From positions 1 to 41,289 of the forward strand of contig NZ_AVFK01000050.1 in NCBI RefSeq assembly GCF_000936425.1: a DNA stretch of 41,289 nt, read 5' to 3'. The position numbers and the translations under genes are program-made. The DNA comes from Skermanella aerolata KACC 11604 (lineage in GTDB: Bacteria > Pseudomonadota > Alphaproteobacteria > Azospirillales > Azospirillaceae). Below the pieces are notes generated by a model. It worked only from the letters and a program-made list of their open reading frames with translations. It searched no databases and was not told the DNA's origin. Shown one piece after another: positions 1-7,908 of this stretch (positions are counted from its first letter, which is position 1; each line of letters opens with the position of its first letter).

Positions 1-63
1 GACTTTTCTGAAAAAATCGCCGTTCTGCTGGTTGGTGCCTCGAGTTTCAAAACCGCTCAACAC
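1..63 (-). CDS. 5' end of an unidentified gene downstream of gspD, cut by window edge
   Basis: An open frame of 21 codons starts at a GTG (61-63, reverse strand) and runs off the left edge. A strong Shine-Dalgarno AAGGAG (complement of 68-73) lies 4 bases before the GTG and 7 before an in-frame TTG, which is why I believe a gene starts here. It has the same orientation as gspD, and the gap between them is about 120 bp. Position after a secretin gene suggests another secretion component, but the visible residues (MLSGFETRGTNQQNGD...) are too few to identify a family. Confidence 0.4.
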   Translation of the reverse strand, partial: MLSGFETRGTNQQNGDFFRKV

Positions 64-185
64 AACTCTCCTTGAAGTGAACCACCCTGAAGACGTTTGA
101 ACCGTTACGGCACATCCATCCACAGGCAGAATAATCCGTGGGCACAGGCCATCGTTCCGCGCCAGGCTGTTTACCGGGACGAAGC

Positions 186-2675
186 TCAGGGGGGTGATCC
201 CTCCGATGGAATCCAGGGGGGCGGCGACCTTGGGCCGCGATAGGGTTCCTCTGCCGGAGACGCTGGCCGGCTTTCCGTGCCCCGGACGGGAGATGCAGCA
301 CCAGCGTCGGCGGCTGGAGCCGCGGTTGTGGCCCTCTGGACGGGTTCCCGCTGCATGACCGGCAGCAGCCCCTGCATGCGCGAGCGCAGCTCGTTCGTCA
401 TGTCACGGGCGTCCTGAGGTGTTTGCACGATGCGCGGCCGTAGCAGGACCAGCAGCTCGGTACGCGTGTAGTTGGTCGTGCGCGTACCGAACAAAGATCC
501 GACCACCGGCAAACCTGACAAGATTGGCACGCCGTCGCGGCCAGTGGAGGCGTTGTCACGGATCAGGCCGCCGAGCCCGATGGTCTCGCCGCTCCTGACC
601 ACGACCGTGCTGTTGATCCGGCGCTGTGCGATGGTCGGCGCATCCAGGTTAGATGAATTTGTTTGCGACGCCTCGGAAACATTCTGCTCAATCTCCATGC
701 GCACCATGCCGCCCTCATTGACGCGTGGAATAACCTCGAGTGTCACGCCGGTATCGACGTACTGGATCGAGTTGACGATCGGGGCGTCGGTATTGAGGAC
801 GCTGGTCGCCTGCTGGACCGGCACCGGCACGCTGTCGCCGACCTGGAGCAGAGCCGTCTGGTTGGTCAGGGCCAGCACCTGAGGCGATGACAGGACGCGA
901 ACATCCGTTACCGCCTCGAGCGCGCTCAGGATTACCCGCGTATTAGCCGTGTTGAAGATCGTGGCGAAACCGGGCAGTTCGGGTGCAGGAACAGGGGCGT
1001 TGCTCCGGCTGAGCAGCGCCTGGAAGTTTCCGCTGTTGAAGAACCACTGCAGCCCGTAGGCGAGCTGATCATTGAGCGTGACCTCGGCGATGGTCGCCTC
1101 GATCAGTACCTGGAGCGGTTGAGTGTCAAGCTGCCGCAGAGCATTTTCAATGCGGCGATACTGCTGGCGCGTCGCCTGAATGAGCAGTGCGTTCCGGCTG
1201 TCATCGGCCGTGATGCGCAGGCCTGGCGCTGACACGGAGGTGAAAGTAGCTCCCTGCCCGCCGCCGCCAGCGCCTCCGCCTAGACCACCGGATCCGAAGC
1301 CGCTTCCACCACCCTGGCCACCGAGACCACCGCCCAGGCCACCGCCCAGACCGCCACCCTGATCCTGGCCGCCCAGACCACCGCCCTGCCCCAGTCCTCC
1401 CTGCCCCAGTCCTCCCTGCCCCAGTCCTCCCTGCCCCAGTCCTCCCTGTCCAAGCCCTCCCTGGCCCAATCCACCTTGTCCCAATCCTCCACCGCCGCCC
1501 CCCAAACCTCCAGCACCACCTCCCAGTAGGCTCGATCGGCCGAGTTGGCGCGACTGCAAGCCGGGAGCGATGCCGCCGATCTGCTGACCGGTGGGTTCGG
1601 CGCCGAAGATCTGTCCCAAAGCAACAGCGATATCGGCAGCCCTGCCGTTCTGCACGGGATAAACGAACAGTTCAGGCTCGGAGCCGCCGCCCTCCTGATC
1701 CAGGCGCTCCGCCCATGTCAGCATCCTGTCGATTGTGTCGGGCTTCTTGGCCACGATGACGAGGGCATTCATGCGATCGACAGGCACGAAGCGAACGTCC
1801 TGCGGCTGGCCCTCCTCGGTGCTGAAAATCGAGGTGAGTTCTTCGGCCAGGGCTGCCGGCGAGGCGTAGCGCAGCGGCTTCAGCGCCAACGACATGCCCT
1901 GGAGCTGGTCCAGGTCGATCGCCTGAACCGTGGCTTCCATCAGGTCAAGCTGGGACCCCGCCCCCGCGAGCAGCAGGAGGTTGCGGGTCGGATCGGCGGA
2001 CACGACTGCTCCCCTTGGCGTCAGCGGTGCCAGAAGCTCGGCCGCCTTGCCGGCCTCGATGTGGCGCAGCCGCAGGATGCGCACACCCATGCCGGGCCCG
2101 GCGGCGAGCGAGGGTCCGCTGGTGAGCGCATTCTCTGCGGGAACCACCTGGTAGCCGCCGGGCATGGGCACCATCGCTATCCCGTGCATCTGGAGCACCC
2201 GCTCCATCAGCGCCAGCACGTCGCCGCGCGGAATCGGTCCGCGGGTCTCCATGCTGACCGTCCCCTCGATCCGGGGATCGACCGCGTAGGCAAGGCCGAG
2301 GATGTCGCCCAGCACCGCCCGGGAAAACTCCCGGATGTCCGTTTCGGGGAAGTTCAGCTCGACGCTTTCGCCCTGCGGCGTCGGTCGGGTAGCCGTCTGC
2401 GGCATCTGCACCCGGATGCCGCCCCGCTCGACAAAGGTAGGCCGGCGCGGTGGCTCATCCGACCTGGTCGAGGATGAGCCGGTTCCGCCAGGCGGCACGA
2501 GCGCCGTCGGATCACCGGAGTTCCCCATGTCGATCCGCATCATCTCGGCCACCTGCTCGTCCATTCTCGCGCGGGAGTCGCGTTCCTGCGCGCACCCAGC
2601 CAGAAGGGCGATGAGGGCACAGGCGGATAGGCCCAGCCGCGGCCCCGGGAAAGCGGGCCTCATTTTTTCAGTCAT
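186..2675 (-). CDS. gspD: Type II secretion system secretin GspD, lipoprotein-like
   Basis: This outer-membrane secretin forms the exit channel of a type II secretion system. About 829 residues run from the ATG at 2673-2675; I prefer this start because MTEKMRPAF leads into a hydrophobic segment ending in the lipobox LAGC (Cys28). An upstream in-frame ATG at 2738 would add a non-signal-like extension. In order: N0 domain (about 104-180), N1/N2 repeats (about 195-340), an N3-like domain with a very long Gly-rich loop (about 355-480), then the secretin core with VLSSPQVLALTNQ, GVTLEVIPRV, ETIGLGGLI and the terminal LLVLLRPRIV block. The C-terminal tail is Pro/Ser/Arg-rich. Lipidation would allow self-piloting, as known for the liposecretin HxcQ (family knowledge). 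Other T2SS genes lie at 3204, 10374 and 11417; no gspE/F/G is visible except possibly the gene cut at position 1. Confidence 0.93.
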   Translation of the reverse strand: MTEKMRPAFPGPRLGLSACALIALLAGCAQERDSRARMDEQVAEMMRIDMGNSGDPTALVPPGGTGSSSTRSDEPPRRPTFVERGGIRVQMPQTATRPTPQGESVELNFPETDIREFSRAVLGDILGLAYAVDPRIEGTVSMETRGPIPRGDVLALMERVLQMHGIAMVPMPGGYQVVPAENALTSGPSLAAGPGMGVRILRLRHIEAGKAAELLAPLTPRGAVVSADPTRNLLLLAGAGSQLDLMEATVQAIDLDQLQGMSLALKPLRYASPAALAEELTSIFSTEEGQPQDVRFVPVDRMNALVIVAKKPDTIDRMLTWAERLDQEGGGSEPELFVYPVQNGRAADIAVALGQIFGAEPTGQQIGGIAPGLQSRQLGRSSLLGGGAGGLGGGGGGLGQGGLGQGGLGQGGLGQGGLGQGGLGQGGLGQGGGLGGQDQGGGLGGGLGGGLGGQGGGSGFGSGGLGGGAGGGGQGATFTSVSAPGLRITADDSRNALLIQATRQQYRRIENALRQLDTQPLQVLIEATIAEVTLNDQLAYGLQWFFNSGNFQALLSRSNAPVPAPELPGFATIFNTANTRVILSALEAVTDVRVLSSPQVLALTNQTALLQVGDSVPVPVQQATSVLNTDAPIVNSIQYVDTGVTLEVIPRVNEGGMVRMEIEQNVSEASQTNSSNLDAPTIAQRRINSTVVVRSGETIGLGGLIRDNASTGRDGVPILSGLPVVGSLFGTRTTNYTRTELLVLLRPRIVQTPQDARDMTNELRSRMQGLLPVMQREPVQRATTAAPAADAGAASPVRGTESRPASPAEEPYRGPRSPPPWIPSEGSPP
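1384..1488. repeat. 15-bp minisatellite inside gspD (7 copies)
   Basis: Seven tandem copies of a 15-bp unit (CCCTGCCCCAGTCCT on the plus strand). The first four copies are identical and the last three diverged. On the coding strand each unit encodes GLGQG. The array lies in the glycine-rich loop between the N3 half-domains of the secretin and keeps the reading frame, so copy-number change would lengthen or shorten the loop without a frameshift. Confidence 0.9.
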
Positions 2676-3203
2676 TCGATTATCACCGGCCATGAACCTA
2701 ACGCGACAGAAGCATGCTGACAGGGCTGTGAATTCCATCCGCGACCTGGATTGTCTCCCTTTGTCCTAGCATTCCAGACCAGCTTGCCCGGAAGCGCATC
2801 GGTGTGGCTGAGTGAAATGGTCCAGATCGATCCTTTCGAAAGGTTTGGATCGCTGTTGGGAGAGGCTGACTGCCCGTCGGCAGAACCAAGCCGCCATTTG
2901 GACCTATGGGTGAAATATATCGTATTCTCAATCGTCAAGGTATGGTGTGCCTGGATCTTGTGGGGGTAGGCGTGCACACTTCGCACATTACTGGCATATT
3001 CCAAGAAAGGTCCATACAGATCGATTGGGCACAGATCGATTGAGCGGCGCCCAAGATTTTTGACTGCCCATGAGCAATAGGCTCAAGGCACGCTACCGTG
3101 GCTGCTCTGAAACCCTGGGACCGAACTATTTTTCTCGCCGGGCCGTCTTATCGGGCAGGTCCTGCCGATCGGGGATTGAGGACTGGGCCGGAAATCAGGG
3201 AGA
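2676..3203. other. Intergenic region between divergent gspD and prepilin peptidase genes
   Basis: About 530 bp separates the divergently oriented gspD and peptidase genes and should hold both promoters. Short open frames on both strands here have no start context or family resemblance, and I do not call them. The only structured signal is a pair of 12-bp direct repeats (3016-3042), with a partial third match (CAGATCGATC) near 2823. Confidence 0.5.
3016..3042. promoter_or_regulatory. Paired 12-bp direct repeats upstream of prepilin peptidase gene
   Basis: ACAGATCGATTG occurs at 3016-3027 and again at 3031-3042, a 15-bp period. The core AGATCGAT contains the palindrome ATCGAT. The position about 165 bp upstream of the peptidase start and in the gspD/peptidase divergent region would suit a regulator binding site. 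No regulator is identified. Confidence 0.3.
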
Positions 3204-3884
3204 GTGAGCAGAGTGGAAGGATTGGAAGTGCTGCTGATCGCGGCTGCACCACTGGCCGGCGCAGCCGCCGGCATGGTCGTCGATCGCTATCCAGCACCGG
3301 ATCAGGATGAGACTTGCGCTGCCGGTTCAGAAGAGATCAGATCTGTGCTCCTGCGCAGTCTTCACCCTGGTATTGAGATAACCTGCACGACGACAGCAGT
3401 AGTGGCGGCATTTGCCCTTTCGGCGCCCTTGTCCCTTGTCGCGGCCGGGTTGAGCTGGGTGCTTCTCATCCTGACGCTGATAGACCTGCGCTACCTGGAG
3501 GTCCCGGATGCGATCTCCCTGCCGCTGATCCTCGCCGGGCTAGCCACGACCTGGTGGATCAAGCCTCAGGCCGTCCTCGAACATGCCGTGGCGGCCGCCG
3601 GCGCAGCGACAGCCATCTGGCTTCTCGGTGAAGCCTTCCGGCGGCTGCGCGGCGTTGCCGGGATCGGAGGCGGAGATGTCTGCCTGTTCGCCGCGGCTGG
3701 CGCCTGGGTCGGACTGGCAGCACTGCCAACTGTCGTGTTCCTGTCCGGGATCTTCGGCCTGATCGCAGCATCGCTTTTGGTCAAGCTGGGCTGGGTCGCC
3801 TGGAGAGACCACATTCCGTTCGTGCCGGCCATTTCCGCCGCTCTCTGGACCGTCTTTCTTATACCTGAGCAGGCATGGCCCTGA
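3204..3884 (+). CDS. gspO: Prepilin peptidase (A24 family, GspO/PilD-like, peptidase domain only)
   Basis: An integral membrane aspartyl protease that would cleave type IV pilin-like signal peptides, as needed for T2SS pseudopilins. It has 226 residues from a GTG start. The first catalytic region reads LIDLRYLEVPD (Asp94 with Asp102 nearby), and the GxGD-type motif IGGGDVCLF carries Asp158. Several hydrophobic helices surround these. At 226 residues it lacks the roughly 100-residue N-terminal cytoplasmic methyltransferase segment and the paired zinc CxxC motifs of full-length PilD, so it is closer to TadV/CpaA-size peptidases. Its place beside gspD supports a role in the local T2SS. The symbol is by function and context. 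Confidence 0.85.
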   Translation: MSRVEGLEVLLIAAAPLAGAAAGMVVDRYPAPDQDETCAAGSEEIRSVLLRSLHPGIEITCTTTAVVAAFALSAPLSLVAAGLSWVLLILTLIDLRYLEVPDAISLPLILAGLATTWWIKPQAVLEHAVAAAGAATAIWLLGEAFRRLRGVAGIGGGDVCLFAAAGAWVGLAALPTVVFLSGIFGLIAASLLVKLGWVAWRDHIPFVPAISAALWTVFLIPEQAWP

Positions 3885-3911
3885 CGAGCCTGATTGACGA
3901 CCCTCTCATGT

Positions 3912-3947
3912 CCGCAGCCGAAAGTAGGATCAGCCTGACGGCTGCGG
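3912..3947. terminator. Candidate bidirectional terminator hairpin
   Basis: A 9-bp perfect inverted repeat (CCGCAGCCG at 3912-3920, CGGCTGCGG at 3939-3947) with an 18-base loop sits in the 82-bp gap between the convergent peptidase and PepSY genes. There is no clear T-run, so this is only a candidate. Confidence 0.3.
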
Positions 3948-3966
3948 TCACAAACCCTGCCCAGAG

Positions 3967-5340
3967 CTATACCGTCCGCAGTCGTTGTCGTCCGGCAACC
4001 AGCAGGTAGTCGAGGATAGCCATCACGACCAGCGATACCCCCACAAGGGGGAAAAGAACGCCGCCGATCATCAGGATCGCCAGCACGCCGCGCAGAACGC
4101 TGCGATCCGACGGCAGCGGCGGTACGCCGAGGGAGCGGCCGGGCCGGCGCTTCCACCACATGATACCGGCAGAAACCGACAACAGAACGATCGCCATGCA
4201 GACCAGCAGCATCAGGATCTGGTTGGCGAGGCCGAACTCCTGGCCCATGTGGACATTAACGCCCCATTCCAGCGCCTTGCCGAACGGCCCATAATCAGCA
4301 TAGCTCATGTCAATCAGCGGTTTGCCCGTGTACTGATCGAGATGAACGACCCGCTGCAGCGACAACTCATCCGGATAGGCCGACGCGCTGTAAACGCCTG
4401 TCGGACCGCCCGGTAGGCTGACCGCATATCCGGGCGCCATGCCCAGCCGGTCGAAAATCGCCACCGCACTGTCCAGGCCGATCGATCCGCCGCCAACCGG
4501 GATCGACTCCGGCATACGCGCCTGCTCGAGCGACCAGCTGGTGGCCGACATGTGGGCCAGATGCTCGTCGGACATCGGAACGTCGGTCCGCACGCCGGAT
4601 GGATAGCCATAGTTGGAGCTGTTGGCCCACTGATTGACATAGCTGCCCCAGAATACCGACCAGGGCATGCCAGTGACTGCCAGGAACACGATGAAGGCTC
4701 CGACGAAAATTCCAGTCACGGCATGAAGATCACGCCAGAAAACGCGCTGGCGCCGGGTGCCACGGACCGTCACGACGCCGCCCTCGGCGCCTCCTTCCCG
4801 CTTGCGTGGCCACCACAGAAAGATACCGGTGCCGACCAGCAGGATCGTCCAGCCGCCGACTATTTCAATAATTCCGTTGGCCACAGGTCCGAACCAGGCA
4901 AGGCTGTGCAACTGCCGGACCACCCACATGACCGAACCCTTGTCAGGGATGTCGCCAAGTACTCGTCCTGTATAGGGATCGACAAAAACGGAAACTTTAT
5001 CCCTACCGGTTTTCACAGTGATCTCAGCCGAAGCTTCCGGATCGGCCGGCGGCAGATACTTCACCGCAGTTCCAGGATATGCGGCAAGTGCCGCATCGAT
5101 CAACGCCGAAGGCGCGGCACGCTCGGCCAACTGGACCTCGACGTGCTTGAGGTCGCGGTAAACAAAATTATCGATCTCGTCCTTGTACAAATAGGCAGCA
5201 CCCGTCACCGCTAGGATGATCAGGAACGGCAGTGCCAGCAAGCCGGCATAGAAGTGCCAGCGCCATACCGCCCGGTAAACACTCAAGGATGAGATTGCAG
5301 CGGCCCGCGAAGGAACCGCTCCCAGCAAAGTTTCCGTCAT
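3967..5340 (-). CDS. PepSY-domain membrane protein (PiuB-like, iron-regulated membrane protein family)
   Basis: 457 residues. Four hydrophobic helices are visible: LLALPFLIILAVTGAAYLY near the N-terminus, GIIEIVGGWTILLVGTGIFLWW, GIFVGAFIVFLAVTGMPW, and QILMLLVCMAIVLLSVSAGIMWW, with a further hydrophobic hairpin at the C-terminus. PepSY-like sections lie between helices 1 and 2 (VDPYTGRVLGDI) and again before the later helix (LDQYTGKPLIDMSYADYGPFGKALEWG). The VHMGQEFGLANQ segment after the second PepSY is typical of the family. Members are often next to siderophore-receptor or copper genes and are thought to be flavin- or heme-linked reductases or peptidase regulators; the exact role is not settled. 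Downstream of the DUF2946-type gene, same strand, about 75 bp gap, so a two-gene operon is likely. Confidence 0.85.
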   Translation of the reverse strand: MTETLLGAVPSRAAAISSLSVYRAVWRWHFYAGLLALPFLIILAVTGAAYLYKDEIDNFVYRDLKHVEVQLAERAAPSALIDAALAAYPGTAVKYLPPADPEASAEITVKTGRDKVSVFVDPYTGRVLGDIPDKGSVMWVVRQLHSLAWFGPVANGIIEIVGGWTILLVGTGIFLWWPRKREGGAEGGVVTVRGTRRQRVFWRDLHAVTGIFVGAFIVFLAVTGMPWSVFWGSYVNQWANSSNYGYPSGVRTDVPMSDEHLAHMSATSWSLEQARMPESIPVGGGSIGLDSAVAIFDRLGMAPGYAVSLPGGPTGVYSASAYPDELSLQRVVHLDQYTGKPLIDMSYADYGPFGKALEWGVNVHMGQEFGLANQILMLLVCMAIVLLSVSAGIMWWKRRPGRSLGVPPLPSDRSVLRGVLAILMIGGVLFPLVGVSLVVMAILDYLLVAGRQRLRTV

Positions 5341-5414
5341 AGCCTTGTTCCAATGGCATTACGCCGGTGTGCGGACACTTGGACTGTCGGGCACGGCGTC
5401 GTTTCGTGAAATCC

Positions 5415-5918
5415 TTAAATCAGGAGGGGCGCCATCAAAACATTTGTGGGTGGAGCACGCGGACGCAATGCAGTCAAAAAATGCTTGTCGATAGACACCT
5501 CGCCTAGCCAGACATTGATTGTCTTTACAGCCGGCGGGCAGTTCAGATCGGACTGATATGACGCCGGCGGGAGCGACGGCGCGGTCCCCGAGCAAACGGT
5601 GCAGAGATCACAGGTTTCTCCGGTAGGTCCATGAGAGGAAGCGGATTGTGGCCGCTCAGCCTGGATCGAGTGTTTTACGGCGTGCTTGGGTGTAGCACTA
5701 TGCCCGTGCTGCGTGGTTGCAATCAGATAATCGGACCTTGGCAGGTCAGCGGGATGAGGAGAGCCGGCAGGCACATGTCCGACGATCAAGCTCTGCATAG
5801 CCGCAGCAATGATCGCCACCCAGACGGTCACAACGTGCAAACGATTCCTGCGCCTGCGGAGAAAGTGTCCGCAGTAGAACGGATCCCGACGAAGGTTTCT
5901 CCCAATCTGTCGCTTCAT
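5415..5918 (-). CDS. DUF2946-type small exported/membrane protein
   Basis: 167 residues with an arginine-rich N-terminus followed by one hydrophobic segment (VVTVWVAIIAAAMQSLIVG), a His-containing middle part, the cysteine motif TCDLCTVCSG and a C-terminus reading ALRPRAPPT. The CxxCxxC-like motif plus a terminal RAPP-type tail is how DUF2946 proteins look. These are commonly near copper-homeostasis and PepSY genes; a copper role is inferred from that. The start is uncertain: the long basic leader may be untranslated and a later start nearer the hydrophobic segment would be more typical of the family. Confidence 0.6.
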   Translation of the reverse strand: MKRQIGRNLRRDPFYCGHFLRRRRNRLHVVTVWVAIIAAAMQSLIVGHVPAGSPHPADLPRSDYLIATTQHGHSATPKHAVKHSIQAERPQSASSHGPTGETCDLCTVCSGTAPSLPPASYQSDLNCPPAVKTINVWLGEVSIDKHFLTALRPRAPPTNVLMAPLLI

Positions 5919-6584
5919 TGCAGGTGTGTCGCCGGAGTATCTAAGATGCTACAACCTATGATGGATCAGAAGCCGGAATAATCCAACAAACAATAACTTT
6001 TGACGCTTGGTCCTGGCGGTGAGCCTTTCGCTCAAAGCGCTCTATATGGCCAAGTGGGAAACAGGAGATGTCGAGGCACGCCTCATCTCTCAGGCATAGA
6101 ATGGATTATCCTTGGAGCGCGACTCACTTAGTCTGACGCTCCAAAGGCCAGCAGTTTTCGAACTGCCCAGGCACCGAAACGCCTAGGGCAAACAGTGAAA
6201 TTCCTAACTGGAAGTATTAATCCCTCAATTTCAGGAATACGAGCGTAGTTCGTCCGTCATCTGATTGAACATGTCGCAGAGGCGGTGAACACAATGTGCT
6301 CAGTTGAATTTTTCCAGCACGATCTGACCGGCAGGATGCACGGCGATCTGGACAAATGGAACTTGGCGCACGGATGGATCAGCGCTTCTCCGGCAGAACA
6401 ACACAGATTTTCCATTCTCGACTCAACTCGCATGTCCAGTCACGGGAAATAGGTCGCTGACGCTGGCTGCGGATCGGAACTGACAGGTTCGAGCCAGGCA
6501 CAACGACAACTGTAAGAACCGGATTTTTGCTCGGGATCTTCCCGAGGCGGCGACGTGCGTCCTTTTGCGGCGAACCAAGGAGCG
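5919..6584. other. Intergenic region between divergent DUF2946 and MCO genes
   Basis: About 665 bp without a convincing gene. It should contain the promoters for the leftward PepSY/DUF2946 pair and the rightward MCO cluster. I saw only a short hairpin (GAGGC-AC-GCCTC near 6074-6085) and no recognisable Fur, CueR or other metalloregulator box. A weakly coding reverse frame (about 6379-6594) shows no family signal. Confidence 0.45.
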
Positions 6585-7757
6585 ATGACAACAATGCGCA
6601 GGCGGGAATTCATCAAATACGGCAGCGCACTCGCTGCATTCACAACGGCATCAATGTCCCTGCCGTCATTGCTTTCAGCCCAGATTGCCGAGGAAGTTCC
6701 GACCGGCGAGGAAGCGGACTTCGACCTCGAGATCGTCGATGTTGATGTCGAACTGATCGACGGCAGCACTGTGCCGATGTACGCCTTCTGCCACGCTGGT
6801 CAGACCCCGACCATTCCCGGCCCTATCCTCCGAGTAAAGCAGGGTAGCACGGTCCGTATCGATGTTCGGAACTCCAGCACCAGATCCCATGGTTTTCAGA
6901 TCATGGGGCAGGATGCCGCCATTACGGCCATCGCGCCCCATGAAGGCGATGGCGAGGACAAGATCCGGATTGAATTCACGGCGACAAGGCCGGGATCCTA
7001 CCTCTATGTCGATGGCGACAACGCCCCAATCAACCGTGTCCTCGGTCTGTACGGCGCCTTCATCGTCGAGCCGACAAACGGTTTCGCCGATGCGGCGCGG
7101 CAGAAGCCGATGCCCTATGCTCCGGCAGCCGCGACACCAGCCATCAAGTCGCTGTTCTCAGCGCTCGGTGAGGCGACGATCGGCGGTCAGCCGGCCCGGT
7201 TCCCCGGCAAGGCTTGGCGGCCTGGTCGGGAATACATCTGGATCTTCAATCAGATCGACCCTGTTCTGTGCCGGCGCATCGCGGCTGGTGAAAATCCCAC
7301 AGCGTCGGAGTTCCAGGCACAGTTCCACCCCCGGTACTTCACGATCAACGGCCTGTGCGGCCTTGACTCGGCCCACGACAAGGCAACCTGCCCGACCGGC
7401 CGCGTCGGCGAACCGGCGCTGATCCGCACCATGAACGCCGGCCTGGCGACCCATTCGCCGCACATCCATGGCAACCATGTCTTCGTGCTGACTGAGAGCA
7501 ACAACAACGGCGTGCCGGTTTACCAGGAAAGCCTGAACGAGCACGATGTCTGGACCATGCAGCCGATGAAGACCAAGGACGTCCTGCTGCCCTTCACGGC
7601 ACCGCCGGACGTGCCGCCGGCACCGTGGAGAATGGTCCAGGAAAAATATCCACTGCGTTATCCGATGCACTGCCACAACGAGATTTCCCAAACCTCCGCC
7701 GGCGGATCCTACCCGATGGGACTGGTCACGGATTGGCACATCGACGGGCCACTGTAA
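6585..7757 (+). CDS. Multicopper-oxidase-like protein 1 (C-terminal-type copper motifs, Tat-like signal)
   Basis: About 390 residues. The start at 6585 or the ATG at 6594 fits a Shine-Dalgarno AAGGAG just upstream; both lead into MRRREFIKYG followed by a hydrophobic stretch to LLSAQ, a twin-arginine-like export signal. Cupredoxin domain 1 (about 45-170) has the fold-typical PGPILRVKQGSTVRI but lacks the HWHG motif (RSHGFQIMG instead). Cupredoxin domain 2 carries HSPHIHGNHV (His293 region) and YPMHCHNEISQ (His362-Cys363-His364), equivalents of the HPxHLHGH and HCH motifs of laccase domain 3. The usual T1 histidine three residues after HCH is replaced (Ser). It therefore has two of the four HxH motifs of a trinuclear centre. 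It starts a likely transcription unit with MCO2, SCO and gspLM. Confidence 0.8.
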   Translation: MTTMRRREFIKYGSALAAFTTASMSLPSLLSAQIAEEVPTGEEADFDLEIVDVDVELIDGSTVPMYAFCHAGQTPTIPGPILRVKQGSTVRIDVRNSSTRSHGFQIMGQDAAITAIAPHEGDGEDKIRIEFTATRPGSYLYVDGDNAPINRVLGLYGAFIVEPTNGFADAARQKPMPYAPAAATPAIKSLFSALGEATIGGQPARFPGKAWRPGREYIWIFNQIDPVLCRRIAAGENPTASEFQAQFHPRYFTINGLCGLDSAHDKATCPTGRVGEPALIRTMNAGLATHSPHIHGNHVFVLTESNNNGVPVYQESLNEHDVWTMQPMKTKDVLLPFTAPPDVPPAPWRMVQEKYPLRYPMHCHNEISQTSAGGSYPMGLVTDWHIDGPL

Positions 7758-7778
7758 TCCGGCCGGGTAGTTATGAAT

Positions 7779-7798
7779 CTGCCGGGCAGCTCCGGCAG
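7779..7798. other. Small hairpin between the two MCO genes
   Basis: CTGCCGG (7779-7785) and CCGGCAG (7792-7798) form a 7-bp stem with a 6-base loop, 22 bases after the MCO1 stop. It has no T-run, so an mRNA stability or partial attenuation element is more likely than a full terminator. The 151-bp gap to MCO2 has no gene. Confidence 0.3.
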
Positions 7799-7908
7799 GC
7801 ACAGGAACCATCAAATCCACCATTAGAAACACGGCTTAACCGACCAACCGGCGAGACGGGTTCCGGCCATCGAAAGCTGTAGAGCCCTGACGCCCTGGAG
7901 ACACTGAT

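Noticed and set aside
1384-1488. Repeat array considered as a CRISPR
   Set aside because: Units are contiguous 15-bp in-frame codons with no spacers; it is a coding minisatellite.
1545-2477. 310-codon plus-strand open frame opposite gspD
   Set aside because: It mirrors the codon pattern of gspD, is rich in His/Arg/Gln and has no domain. The minus-strand secretin is clearly the real gene.
2698-3004. Minus-strand frames of 77-110 codons upstream of gspD
   Set aside because: No ribosome site or family features, and they overlap the gspD 5' region and promoter.
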